From Larix kaempferi (taxonomy: Eukaryota > Streptophyta > Pinopsida > Pinales > Pinaceae): 64,000 nucleotides of DNA. The stretch covers positions 15,615,001 to 15,679,000 of the forward strand of contig BSBM01000150.1 in the NCBI GenBank assembly GCA_027924585.1. Direction: 5' to 3'. The notes beneath the pieces were generated by a model that searched no databases, was not told where the DNA came from, and saw only the letters and a list, made by a program, of their open reading frames with translations. Position numbers and translations under genes: made by a program. Positions 1-9,556 of the stretch are shown piece after piece; position 1 is the stretch's first letter; each line of letters begins with the position of its first letter.

Positions 1-984
1 ATCGCATTCGATTCAAACCAGTCCGAACCACGACTTCCTTCCAGTTTAGCATTCCAAGTTTCCGTTTCTGTTCGGAATCTTGTCATCCATCGGTGCATTG
101 TCGATGAAGGGGCCTCTACATGCGTCATGTCCACATTTGTTTGGCAGAAGTTGGGATCTCCTACTCTCCAGCAGTCCACCACTGCGTTGCGAGCCTATGA
201 CGGCCGTTCGGCACAACCCCAGGGTCTCTTACCTAATGTCCCCATCCAACTGGCTGGGAAAACCGTACTCATTGACATTGAGGTCATCAATGCCCAACTC
301 GACTATAACCTTTTACTTGGCCGTAGCTACATGTATGCCATGCGGGCTGTTGCCTTATTCATTTTTCGTACCATGCAGTTCCCCCATGAGGGACGCGTGG
401 TCAAGGTCGACCAACTCACCTATTACGATCCAAAGGCCCCCGTTGCACCCGAAAATGTTCTCCCCATGGTCGAACAACCTGTTTGTGGTGCAACTACCTC
501 ATTTGTTTCCTCAGTAGGACCCGGACTTTACTCCGAGGCGCCGATGACATCTACATTCCAGGCCATTCCACCACCGTCACCGGAGACCCACGTCGCTAAC
601 CTCTGCACTCTTTCACAAACACCCGGTAATCAACCCTCCTTGTTACCCAAACCACCATTGGTCCCTAGTCACATTGGAGTTACACCCATCCACACAATCC
701 CCTTTCTATTTCCTCCTTCGGGTGTAGTAAGCTCCCCGGTTATGGCTACCCATAGTCTCCCCGGGTTAACATTGGGATTACCTGTGTGGTATATTTCGCC
801 TCCCGTTCCCCCGCCGACACCAAATGTCATCCTGCAACCGGTGCAACCCATTGTCACCTCTACCCAACCACCTCCCGGTATCACTACTCCTTCTTCATCT
901 ACGAATCCCCCTCCTCTCATCAGGCCCACTGGGGGCAGAGGCCCACAACCATACACTGCGGTACCCCCCACCCAAGGCAGTTAA
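1..984 (+). CDS. Element 1: retropepsin-like protease and proline-rich linker (5'-partial)
   Basis: The frame is open from the left window edge, so the true start is outside. The active-site-like DEGAS lies at 103-117. It is followed by the second conserved protease motif DYNLLLGRSY near 301-330 and a C-terminal block ending in VVKVDQLTYY. Retropepsins normally read D-T/S-G-A, so Glu at the second position is unusual, but three other elements here share it. From about residue 170 the chain is Pro/Thr-rich, with an LPGLTLGLPVW motif that in element B lies upstream of zinc knuckles. The frame ends at 984, and coding similarity continues in the next frame over a C-rich run near 965. This may be a frameshift mutation or a programmed shift; I favour mutation. 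Confidence 0.75.
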   Translation: MAFDSNQSEPRLPSSLAFQVSVSVRNLVIHRCIVDEGASTCVMSTFVWQKLGSPTLQQSTTALRAYDGRSAQPQGLLPNVPIQLAGKTVLIDIEVINAQLDYNLLLGRSYMYAMRAVALFIFRTMQFPHEGRVVKVDQLTYYDPKAPVAPENVLPMVEQPVCGATTSFVSSVGPGLYSEAPMTSTFQAIPPPSPETHVANLCTLSQTPGNQPSLLPKPPLVPSHIGVTPIHTIPFLFPPSGVVSSPVMATHSLPGLTLGLPVWYISPPVPPPTPNVILQPVQPIVTSTQPPPGITTPSSSTNPPPLIRPTGGRGPQPYTAVPPTQGS

Positions 985-2323
985 ACCTCCTTCCGTGTTT
1001 CGTGCTCCTCCCAAATGCTCGTTGTGTGATGAGTTAGGCCATCCAACTCATCAGTGTCCGCAGTTACCTGCATTGCAGGAACACATGCAAATGTTGGACG
1101 ACGACCCCAACATCCCGGTGGTCAAACTCGATCCAAACCCCATGCCTCGTGACAAATCACTGCGTACCAACCACCCATGTGTGATATGCAGTATTTATGG
1201 CCACTACTCACATCACTGTCCTGACATCCCAAATTACAGAGTAGCTCTCTATGAGATGAATAATTTGGACCTTGAGACGGCACCCCCTACTATCAAGGAG
1301 ATCTACCCTCCCGCATCATCCTCATCCGGAGAGATTAACACCATCTATATGATCTCTTCGACGACCACTTTCAAACCTGAACCCCTTGATTTATGGTCTC
1401 ACTACTTCCGTACTGATGAGCAAATTTTGGAAATGCTCACTGCACCTGACTACCCGTGGGACGATATGCATCATCGCTCATACTTCCTCCTAGAGGAGCC
1501 TACATCCACCACATCTAATCAACTATCGGTCGAATCGAAAGATTTCATACCCACTAAGGTCGATTGGCTCAAGGACCCCATCCCAGCACCGGATGCCTTC
1601 GAAGAGGGGAACATGTCAAACATTTCCCCCATTATACAAATTGATATTTCCACCACACCTGGAAAACCTGAGCTCATCTCACTGGGCGCATCTTGCACTC
1701 AAGCGGAAACTCAGGCGTATAAAAAACTTTTTCAAGAATTCCGTGATATCTTTGCCTGGTCCTATACCGAAATGCCCAGTTTTGACCCTGCCATTATAGA
1801 ACACCACATTGACACATGGCCTGATGTCCCCCCCGTTCGTCAGAAACAACGACCCATTCATCCTTCCAAGCTCCTCGCTGTTAAAGCCGAGGTCGAGAAA
1901 CTTCGCGAAGCAGGATTCATTTATCCTATTCCTTATACCACATGGGTTTCAAACCCCGTTCCCGTCAACAAAAAACAAGGCACCCTTAGAGTATGCACTG
2001 ACTTCCGTGATTTAAACTGCGCTTGTCCCAAAGACAATTTCCCCACGCCATTCATTGATCAACTCATTGATGCGTGTGCGGGGCATGAAGTCCTCTCTTT
2101 CATGGATGGTTTTTCCGGATACAACCAGATTCAGATTCGTAAAGAGGATCAGTACAAGACTGCCTTTACCACCCCATGGGGCACCTTTTCCTATCGTGTC
2201 ATGCCTTTCGGCCTCAAAAATGCTGGTGCCACCTTCCAGCGGGCCATGACCTATTGTTTTCACGACTTGGTCCATATCCTGCTGGTCTATCTTGATGACC
2301 TTACAGCTCGTTCCCGAAAATGA
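824..2323 (+). CDS. Element 1: zinc knuckles and reverse transcriptase N-terminal half (ends at an in-frame TGA)
   Basis: Real coding similarity begins near 970; the stretch before it is a shadow of the upstream frame. Two CCHC-like knuckles (C-x2-C...H-x4-C) lie at about 1017-1060 and 1177-1220. They stand between protease and RT rather than before protease. An acidic linker leads to RT: VCTDFRDLN, SFMDGFSGYNQ with a catalytic Asp, and the YLDDL catalytic box near 2287-2301. The frame stops at TGA 2321-2323, where element D has an Arg codon, so CGA to TGA at a CpG is the simplest reading. The same frame then reopens without a shift. The product would be the Ty3/gypsy polymerase that copies element RNA in the particle. 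Confidence 0.8.
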   Translation: MSSCNRCNPLSPLPNHLPVSLLLLHLRIPLLSSGPLGAEAHNHTLRYPPPKAVKPPSVFRAPPKCSLCDELGHPTHQCPQLPALQEHMQMLDDDPNIPVVKLDPNPMPRDKSLRTNHPCVICSIYGHYSHHCPDIPNYRVALYEMNNLDLETAPPTIKEIYPPASSSSGEINTIYMISSTTTFKPEPLDLWSHYFRTDEQILEMLTAPDYPWDDMHHRSYFLLEEPTSTTSNQLSVESKDFIPTKVDWLKDPIPAPDAFEEGNMSNISPIIQIDISTTPGKPELISLGASCTQAETQAYKKLFQEFRDIFAWSYTEMPSFDPAIIEHHIDTWPDVPPVRQKQRPIHPSKLLAVKAEVEKLREAGFIYPIPYTTWVSNPVPVNKKQGTLRVCTDFRDLNCACPKDNFPTPFIDQLIDACAGHEVLSFMDGFSGYNQIQIRKEDQYKTAFTTPWGTFSYRVMPFGLKNAGATFQRAMTYCFHDLVHILLVYLDDLTARSRK

Positions 2324-4408
2324 TCAGACCACCTTAACGACCTCCGACAAGTTTTCCTGCGTTGTCGCAAATATAAAATCCGCTTGAACCCACACAAGTG
2401 TGTCTTTTGCATTCCTGCAGGCCGTTTGTTGGGTTTCATTGTTTCCCAGGATGGAATTACTGTTGATCCCCTGAAAGTCAAATCCATCTTAGACCTTCCC
2501 TCTCCGTGCACACTTCGGCAACTCCAGAGTTTGCAGGGGCGGTCCAATTTCCTTCGTCACTTCGTGCCTGATTACGCCACCAAAGTTCACGGATTCTTAC
2601 GCCTACTTCGCACCCACATACCCTTTGTTTGGGATGAGCAAGCAGACACGGCATTCGAAGCCCTCAAGAAACCTCTCACACAAGCCCCCTTGATCTCCCC
2701 TCCGGATTTCTCTCGGGACTTCACCCTTTACGTCTCGGCATTTGAACATGCCGTGTCCGGAGTCTTGGTCCAAGAAGACGCCTCTCACCAAGAACATGTC
2801 ATTTATTACGTCAGTCAGACCTTGTCTGGCCCACCCCTACGTTACCCATACGAGGAAATATTAGCCCTAGCTGTAGTCTTTTCCGTCCAAAAATTACGAC
2901 ACTACATTCTGCTCGGTCATACCACGGTCGTCGCCGACTCCAACCCTATGGTCTATCTCCTAAACCAGCGGCTCTTACAAGGTCGTGTTGCTAAATGGGT
3001 CATTATTCTCCAGGAATATGACCTCACTTTCAAAACCCCCAAGAGCACCAAATCCCTCGCGCTTGCCCATCTGATCACTGACCTCCCATCCTCTTCGTCA
3101 TCACCCGCTATCCAAACGGATCTGATTGACGATCACATCTTCATTATTTCGTCTGACGACCCATGGTACGGTGACATCCTAGTTTACCTCCGCACGCAGA
3201 AATTTCGACCCCACATCGATCGTGACGGATGCCATCGTATACGTCACCACGCCCCCCAATACCTCTTGTTAGGGGATGTGCTTTATCGACGCAGCGTTGA
3301 TACCATCCTACGACGTTGCCTATCCCATAGTGAGGCAGAACAAGTCCTCATTGATTGTCATAGCGGTGCCTGTGGAGGCCATTTCTCCGGCATGGCCACC
3401 GCCCAAAAGATCATTCGTGCAGGTTACTTTTGGCCGTCATTATTTACTGATTGCATCACCGCAATCAAACATTGCCAAAATTGTCAACTTTTTGCCCCTA
3501 AAGCAAGAACCCCACCCGCCCCCCTTCATCCAATCGTTACTGCCAGACCATTCTGCAAATGGGCCATTGACTTCCTTGATTGCAATCCCACGTCAGCCAA
3601 CGTTCACAAACATATTATTGTGGCCGTCGATTATTTTACCAAGTGGGCGGAGGCAATGCCAACTTACAATTGCACAGCTGAAACTGCTGCACGATTCTTT
3701 CTCAACCATGTTATCGCACGTTTTGGAGTGCCAAAGCAACTTGTATCAGACCACGACTCTCACTTCGAAGACGCCGTCTGGAAAGAACTATCCACCTTAC
3801 TGAAATTTGAACACCATTTCTCCTCTGCCTACTACCCCCAAGGAAATGGCCAAGTCGAAGCGATAAACAAAATTTTGAAAACCATCCTCCAGCGCACTGT
3901 AGACAAACACAAGTCAAATTGGCACCACATGCTCTTCCCGGCACTATGGGCATACCGCACATCGACTAAAACCGCCACCGGTTTTACCCCTTTCCACTTA
4001 GTTCACGGTGTCGAATCTGTCCTCCCCATTGAGTGCCACATTCCAACCCTACATATGGCCGTTGAACTCTTACCAGACACTACCCCAATTGAACAACGCT
4101 TACTACTCCTGGAGCAGGCCGATGAAGATCGGCGCACAACCCTTCAAAACATGGAAGCAGCCAAGAACCGATCCAAATTGAATTATGATAGACATGTCCA
4201 CCCAAGAACTTTTTCCGAAGGGGACCTTGTCCTCGCTTATGATCAGGCTCATGAAAAAACCGGGAAAGGAAAGTTTGTGTCCATGTGGCAAGGCCCATAT
4301 ATTATACACACTTGCCTCGGACAGGGGGTATACATTCTGACCGATTCAGAAGGCAACCCCCTCTGCAACCCACGCAACGGGTTGTACCTCAAACGATTTT
4401 ACCCATAG
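2324..4408 (+). CDS. Element 1: RT thumb, RNase H and integrase
   Basis: This continues the RT frame after the single nonsense codon and runs unbroken to 4408. In order come the RT C-terminus (FIVSQDGITVD), a retroviral-type RNase H (about 2690-3080), an H2C2 zinc-binding region (HCQNCQ near 3470-3490) and the integrase core. Core residues are Asp in VDYFTKWAEAM, Asp in SDHDSHF and Glu in NGQVEAINK. A GPY/F-like C-terminal module follows (SMWQGPYIIH). The RNase H has lost the usual first Asp (LYVSAFE) and the last ADALSR-type motif, so it may be only a connection domain. It ends GLYLKRFYP and stop. No second RNase H is visible downstream. The coding region is otherwise close to intact. Confidence 0.85.
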   Translation, partial: SDHLNDLRQVFLRCRKYKIRLNPHKCVFCIPAGRLLGFIVSQDGITVDPLKVKSILDLPSPCTLRQLQSLQGRSNFLRHFVPDYATKVHGFLRLLRTHIPFVWDEQADTAFEALKKPLTQAPLISPPDFSRDFTLYVSAFEHAVSGVLVQEDASHQEHVIYYVSQTLSGPPLRYPYEEILALAVVFSVQKLRHYILLGHTTVVADSNPMVYLLNQRLLQGRVAKWVIILQEYDLTFKTPKSTKSLALAHLITDLPSSSSSPAIQTDLIDDHIFIISSDDPWYGDILVYLRTQKFRPHIDRDGCHRIRHHAPQYLLLGDVLYRRSVDTILRRCLSHSEAEQVLIDCHSGACGGHFSGMATAQKIIRAGYFWPSLFTDCITAIKHCQNCQLFAPKARTPPAPLHPIVTARPFCKWAIDFLDCNPTSANVHKHIIVAVDYFTKWAEAMPTYNCTAETAARFFLNHVIARFGVPKQLVSDHDSHFEDAVWKELSTLLKFEHHFSSAYYPQGNGQVEAINKILKTILQRTVDKHKSNWHHMLFPALWAYRTSTKTATGFTPFHLVHGVESVLPIECHIPTLHMAVELLPDTTPIEQRLLLLEQADEDRRTTLQNMEAAKNRSKLNYDRHVHPRTFSEGDLVLAYDQAHEKTGKGKFVSMWQGPYIIHTCLGQGVYILTDSEGNPLCNPRNGLYLKRFYP

Positions 4409-4496
4409 TAAACCGCATGGACACCACCGTCCTTTGGAGAACTTCATGACAGTTCTTTCCTTTTTCCAGTTTTCACCAGCTCCATTTTTTGACCAT

Positions 4497-4775
4497 TTTT
4501 TCATACCCTTGTTACCTCGATTTGCGTGCCACATCGGCCGTCGTCTGTTTTGGACAAGTCTTATATCTCCGAATTCAGTTTTCCGCGCTCGTGATGATGC
4601 TTGAGATCATTTCTCGCTCTCACCTCCATATTTTTTGGGCATTTTTCCCATGACCCCTCGTTGCCTCGGTTTGCATGCCACATTGGTCGTTGCCCCTTTT
4701 TTGACAATCTTTATGTCACCGGATTCATTTTTCCGCACTCATGATGATGCTTGAGACCTTTTCTCGCTATCATCA
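4497..4775 (+). repeat. Imperfect tandem duplication, about 140 bp x 2
   Basis: Two diverged copies, about 4497-4632 and 4638-4775, share TTTTTCATACCC-like starts, TGCCACATYGGYCGT and TGATGATGCTTGAGA in the same order. The duplication lies between the integrase stop and the hairpin array. Confidence 0.6.
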
Positions 4776-4803
4776 ATCCCTTTTTGTTCGGTATAATTTT
4801 ACC

Positions 4804-5345
4804 CCTTTTTCGGGCCGAGCAATCCCTTTTACGAAAAAGGCACTTAGGGAGTTTCTGTTAAGCTCTTTTCTGACTCCTAAAACAATGAAAAGATCGCCGA
4901 GCAACCTTGCTTCCTTTCATGCTCACTAAACGTATCTGAAAGGGCGTCTACCTCGTATAAGTTTACCCCTTTTCCGGACCTTGTAGACTAATTACGAAAA
5001 AGGAATACTCTAGTCACATCGGCTAGAAGAGTTCTCCATTTGCATCATTTTATGCTTTTTCGAGCCTTGGAGACTAACTCACGAAAAAGAACACCAATGG
5101 AGTCCACTTACCGCTTTCAGACTCTCTAAACATGAAAGCGACCACGAGCAATCACCATCCTGGGCTCGTAAAACCAACAGGACAGTAGTCATAACCACTG
5201 CAGAGTCTTCTTATCGTTTTCAGACTCCTTAAAAATGAAAGCACCAATGAGCACGAACAGTCCTGGGCTCACAAATCCACAGGACAGTACCATTTCAGAG
5301 CACACTTTTATCCCTTCTTGGAGCTCATTAAAACTATGAAGAAGG
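4804..5345 (+). repeat. Hairpin array 1 (conserved loop, variable stems)
   Basis: Ten short inverted repeats follow one another. Stems are CCTTTTTCG/CGAAAAAGG (4804-4840), TCTTTTC/GAAAAGA (4864-4893), CCTTTCA/TGAAAGG (4913-4943), CCTTTTCCG/CGAAAAAGG (4968-5003), CTTTTTCG/CGAAAAAG (5055-5089), CGCTTTCA/TGAAAGCG (5112-5140), TCCTG/CAGGA (5158-5182), GTTTTCA/TGAAAGC (5216-5242), GTCCTG/CAGGAC (5260-5285) and CCTTCTT/AAGAAGG (5313-5345). Loops are 13-19 nt and mostly fit a RCTCnnTAAAA-like core. Several hairpins are followed within about 5 nt by GAGCA. Stem sequence differs between hairpins while pairing is kept. Confidence 0.8.
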
Positions 5346-6532
5346 ACCCAATGGTGCTTCTCGGTGCCACAACAGATCACGTCTACTCATAGGGCAGCTT
5401 CCCCATTTTGGTCGCCTTTGTTCAGAGTATTCAGCAGTATGTCACCTTGAGAATCCCTCGACAACACCCATCAGCTTGACCCCCCCCAAAGTCAAACATA
5501 CCCTTCAGTCCTTAAAAGCAATGATACCCACACCTACAAGTCAGTTCCCTATGCTGCCAGGTCAACCATGTCATCATGCTCTGAACAAAGGAAGTTTGAG
5601 TCTACCCACTACATGACCCTAGTTACTCCCCATCCCCACAAGTATGTCAGTCCTACCATCAGTACTACCACACTTCAGTTCTACACCTCGCACTCCTATC
5701 AAGGAAACGTCATTGCCTTGTTAGTTGTTGGTCTCCCTCTGTCGACGACAACCAAATTTATTCCAAAGGATAGACCTAGAGGTCCCTGTGTCTTGGACTT
5801 ATCACCATTTATGATGAGTGCCTACGAATCATTTCGAGAAGAGTCCTCAGTGCCTCTCCAAATGGTTGTTTCTCACATGCTCGACTTCAACACCTTGATC
5901 GCATCGTTGAGACTCGCACAGGGCATTGGTCCATTCAATTATTAGTCGAAGACCCCGGATACCTTCCGACTCTTCGACATTTGAGCGTCTACTTATGGAA
6001 ACAACCAGTTACATTTTTTCTATAGATATCCGGGTTGCGTATGGCGACAGTATTTAGATGTACCCCAGTTTCGTACTCCCTCGAGTATGCAGTTACAAAT
6101 ACTTCTCAGAGATGACTCTCAGCCATTAAGTCCCTACAGATGTTGGACACCTTCAGTTTCAGCAGTTCATCAGTTATTCCAGTGTATCAGTTATTGAGAT
6201 CAGTCATGTTATGATCATGAGTACATCCCAAAATAATATCCCCTCTAGACCATTATGATGTACCAGTAAATTTTTTAGGTATTAGATCCCCCTCCTTGGG
6301 ACTAATTGTTATGTATATGTCTTGATACGAGCATGGGTATGCTCGCCTCGTCCATTATCAGAGATTATTCCTCATTCATATTGAGGCCATGTAATATTTG
6401 TTTTTTTTTTGCAACTTCCAAGGGTCGTGGATCCAGTCTCCAATCGGTCTCTTCTCCTCCCCAAACCCCAAAAAAAAGACAAAAGAACTATGATGTTTAT
6501 CGGCCATACGATGAGCTCCTGCCCTCACACAT

Positions 6533-6544
6533 CAGGGGGCAATT
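6533..6544 (+). other. Element 1: polypurine tract
   Basis: CAGGGGGCAATT directly precedes the 3' LTR. A G-rich tract at this position is the usual plus-strand primer of plant LTR retrotransposons, and it fixes the LTR start. Confidence 0.75.
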
Positions 6545-7246
6545 TGTTAACACCTAAAAAGTGCTCACTAGCTCATTTCCTTATTCACATGACCCATTTG
6601 TCCACTTTTCCACCATCTGAGCCTCTGAAGCCAACAAAAGGTCACCAAAAGACCTTAGTACACCCCTTTTCCCACTCAAAAAGATTATTTTTCCTAAAAA
6701 AGCATAAAAAACCCTCAAAAAGGGTCCAAAATTCCCAAAAATATTAAAAAGGGAATAAAAATATTAATTTTATTCAAAAAAGGAAAAAGGAGGGAAAAGT
6801 ACCTAAACCATGTTGGTCAATACCATTGGTTTCCACAAAACCATAATGGTATTCCCCACCACTAAAACCTATAAAAAGGTGGTAGGGGCTCCTCATTTCA
6901 CATCCATCCATATTCCTATCCTCATGCTGCCAAAATCTCCCTTGAGTTTTTGACCATTGTAGCAACCTTGGAGAAAGGACCCATTGGAGATTGGAGCTGC
7001 TCACCATTGGAGCTATTCAACAACCTTCATCACTTGGAGGTATTGTTATTGCAAGCACTTGCTTGCCCCCATTTTTCAATACAAAATTATTTCTTATGTT
7101 TCTTGTTCTTGTTTTTTAATTCAAAATGCACATGCTAGTTTAGTTTAGTTTAGATTTTGTTTATTGTTATTTATTTCTATTGAAACTGCTGCTACTAGTT
7201 AGCAGGTTCCCATAGCACTAAGCTTGGTTGCAAAACCAAGCCAACA
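6545..7246 (+). mobile_element. Element 1: 3' LTR
   Basis: It begins TGTTAACACC right after the polypurine tract and ends GCCAACA, giving TGTT...AACA terminal inverted bases. A TATA box lies inside. The following AGTGG would be one copy of the target duplication, but the other copy is outside the window. Length about 702 bp. The 5' LTR is not visible, so the boundaries rest on motifs alone. Confidence 0.7.
6870..6878 (+). promoter_or_regulatory. TATA box in element 1 LTR
   Basis: TATAAAAAG lies about 325 bp into the LTR, followed by GGTGG and a CA-rich stretch. It is a good match to plant LTR core promoters. Confidence 0.55.
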
Positions 7247-7251
7247 AGTGG

Positions 7252-7738
7252 TAAAAAGAAGAACAAGGGGAAATCCAAGAATTCTTCTAACCAGTAGGAG
7301 CACAAAAACAAATTCGATCCTAATGACACAAAACTAAGAAGGAATGCCAAATATCCTTCCTTACTGTGCGGTGGCGATCACTTCACGAAAGAATGTCCTC
7401 ATCTTGAAGAAGTCCAAAAGTTTATCAAGGGAAACCCCACACCCACAGTTCTGACAAACCCCTTCCCCACACAACAACAACAAATGGTTGCACAACAACC
7501 ACCTCCTTCTCAAGGAGAACCTTCCAGCATCGCTCATGTTCTCATGATGCGCAACGAAACGATCAACTTATGTACCAAGTCATGTACATACGACGCTATT
7601 CCTGACAAGGAATATGACGGAGGTAATACTAAAAAACCTCCCCGTCTACGTCCAATGTTCCTCTACCAAAAGGTCCTTTAACCATAGAGAAACCTATACT
7701 AGATGCAGCATTGCATCCACCAAAAACCACAATTCGAA
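7252..7738 (+). pseudogene. Gag fragment (zinc-knuckle region) of an element 2-type retrotransposon
   Basis: This stretch matches 25390-25890 of element 2 closely at the DNA level: the LCGGDHFTKECPH knuckle, then VAQQPPPSQGEPS and IAHVLMMR. The first knuckle Cys is Ser in both copies (YPSLLCG), so that change predates their split. Similarity begins just after the LTR of element 1 and stops abruptly at 7738, where a leader from a different element begins. It is therefore a fragment cut by element 1 on its left and by a junction on its right. Confidence 0.75.
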
Positions 7739-8050
7739 AGAAGCATCATGCTCTCCCTCTGTACTAACATTAAACTGCATCCAAGATCTCCCTGGAACCA
7801 TATACAGGATTTCCCAACAACCTGGACTCTACTCTCAATCTACTGGCCATAACCTCTAAATTGAAAATACACAAAATTATAAAAGAACCTCTCTTGATCA
7901 CAGATATGGACTCCCCTTGCACAGATCTGATAGATCTATCTAAGATCTATCCACCTAGATCATAGATCTAATAGATTTGACCTCTATACCAACAGATCTG
8001 GTCACCCTCTCCACGGATCTGAGTGTGATTGTTCTCCCTGACCCTTACCA
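7739..8050 (-). mobile_element. Leader of a minus-strand LTR retrotransposon with tRNA-Met primer site
   Basis: Read on the minus strand this follows the primer site at 8051-8064 and is rich in AGATCT-type repeats. No gag ORF is present before the break at 7738, so the element is a remnant of 5' LTR plus leader. Confidence 0.55.
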
Positions 8051-8064
8051 GGGCTCTGATACCA
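8051..8064 (-). other. Primer binding site, tRNA-iMet type
   Basis: The minus strand reads TGGTATCAGAGCCC directly after the LTR end. This is the standard initiator-methionine tRNA primer site of many plant LTR elements, often Ty1/copia. Confidence 0.8.
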
Positions 8065-9230
8065 TGTTAATTTTATCCAGATATCACTACTCCCTCTGGA
8101 TAGCCCTGATATCTCAAGCGGTTTGAGTCTTTATAAATCAATAATGCAATAAATACTTAAGAATCAAACACTATATATCTCTTAACACTTTGACAATGAA
8201 AACTCACTCAATCACACAACACTGGATGTACCCTGGAAACCCCAAACGGAGAAAACCAGCTATATGTGGGGATTTCTTCTATCGCGATCCCAAAGCAAAA
8301 TAAGAAGAATACAAGTACATACAATGTTACCTCAGAAGGAACAACCAAACCTGGCAGGGTCAAAACCCTAGATCTACATGCAACAACTTATGCATGCACA
8401 GAGGAAATGTGCCCTAATCTGTCAACTGGATTTGGATCTGTCTATAGGTAACTCTGTCAGTACTGTCTCTCCTACTGCACTGCTCTGATCTGTTGTGCTA
8501 CGGAAGAAGGCCAACTGCTAAATCTGATGAATGCTCCCTTCCTCTGCATGTAAAAGTGTTCCCTCCCTCTGGACGTCGCATGCTCGTACGGAATCAGATC
8601 TCAACAGATCTGAGCTCTGATCATCTCAGTCCTTCCTCAAAAATTGAGGCAAGGATACTTCGAAAGTATCAGCTACTCAATCGGTCAATCGGATCCAGAA
8701 CGAACTCCTCTCTGCCTTGGTAATGCGCCCCTCTCTCTCTCTGGAAGACGTCCTTCTCAATCTCTGCAGAAACCACTCTGATGAACTATCTCATTCCGCA
8801 GAACTGGGTTCCAAGTGCCTCTATTCAAGTGGTGTTTGATTCGGCTCAGATCACCCCACTCTCCCTCCTGCAGAAGCTCCTCTCTCCCTCAGAAAGTCAC
8901 CCTGCATGCACTAATGCGCCCTCCTCACTCTTGACTGATCTCTCTCTGATAAGTCAACTGAGCAACCTCATTCGGGGACCTCCTACCTCTATATATAATC
9001 TCACTGATCAATTTTGCATGCATCTTTTAATTAATAACTGTACATGCAAATCTCATGCATGCATGAGGCAAAACACCCCAGAAAGTCCGCATGCATCCCC
9101 TAAGGGATTCATGCCACTGAGTAGAGTGTATCGCACCCTCTACTCCATTCTTATGCCTATACTGTTGATGTACCTCCATGCAAGGCATCTAAATCATAGA
9201 GGACATCCCGAGATACCATAATCTCTAACA
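8065..9230 (-). mobile_element. 5' LTR of the minus-strand remnant (possibly copia)
   Basis: On the minus strand it starts TGTTAGAGATTATGG and ends AAAATTAACA right against the primer site, about 1166 bp. A TATATATA-type box (about 8989-9000, minus strand) fits an LTR promoter. No second copy is present, so the outer boundary at 9230 rests on the TGTTA...TAACA ends. No pol is present, so copia versus gypsy cannot be settled. Confidence 0.65.
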
Positions 9231-9551
9231 ATTTTTTTATAGAAACTTGTGTGATAGGGTAGAGACGTTTTTCGACGTCTTAAAACATAGCAGTTGTCGT
9301 TATTTTCCTGGAGTGCATCCCGGGGACTTGCAGTTCTTCCACGTACCAATCGGTATATCGAATGGTCTTTCGCATACCTTCGGATATATAGAAAGGTACT
9401 TCACGTACTCGACAGTATATAGGAAGGCTCATGTCGTACGATTGTGCATTAGACAACACTACTACATATTGGATCTCCCACGTACCTTGTGTATATCAGG
9501 AGACCCCGCTAGAATTCCTGAAACCATCTGAGTCAACCATTGGTCGTCTTG
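9231..9551. other. Unassigned spacer
   Basis: No coding sequence recognised. It contains several CACGTAC and GTATAT-like short motifs in near-palindromic arrangement. Together with 23593-23958 it was contiguous before element A inserted, and it may be leader or LTR of element 2. Confidence 0.4.
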
Positions 9552-9556
9552 GCATG
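9552..9556 (+). repeat. Element A target-site duplication, left
   Basis: GCATG here and at 23588-23592 flank the element. This implies that the left LTR now starts TTTTAAG where the right LTR has TGTTAAG, a change at the second base. Confidence 0.75.

Larger units (their letters stand above)
4411..6532 (+). other. Element 1: long non-coding 3' region
   Basis: About 2.1 kb separate the integrase stop from the polypurine tract, with no convincing ORF. The region holds a tandem duplication (4497-4775), a hairpin array (4804-5345) and then T/C-rich sequence to 6532. The 5400-6500 part resembles in style the equivalent regions of element B and of 33160-33805, for example the shared phrase around CGACTTCAACACCTTG. 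Confidence 0.6.

Noticed and set aside
5568-5945. 125-codon ORF in the 3' region of element 1
   Set aside because: Equivalent non-coding regions in element B and at 33 kb have related DNA but no matching open frame.
8781-9221. 146-codon plus-strand ORF inside the minus-strand LTR
   Set aside because: It lies within an LTR on the opposite strand, without domain similarity or a second copy.
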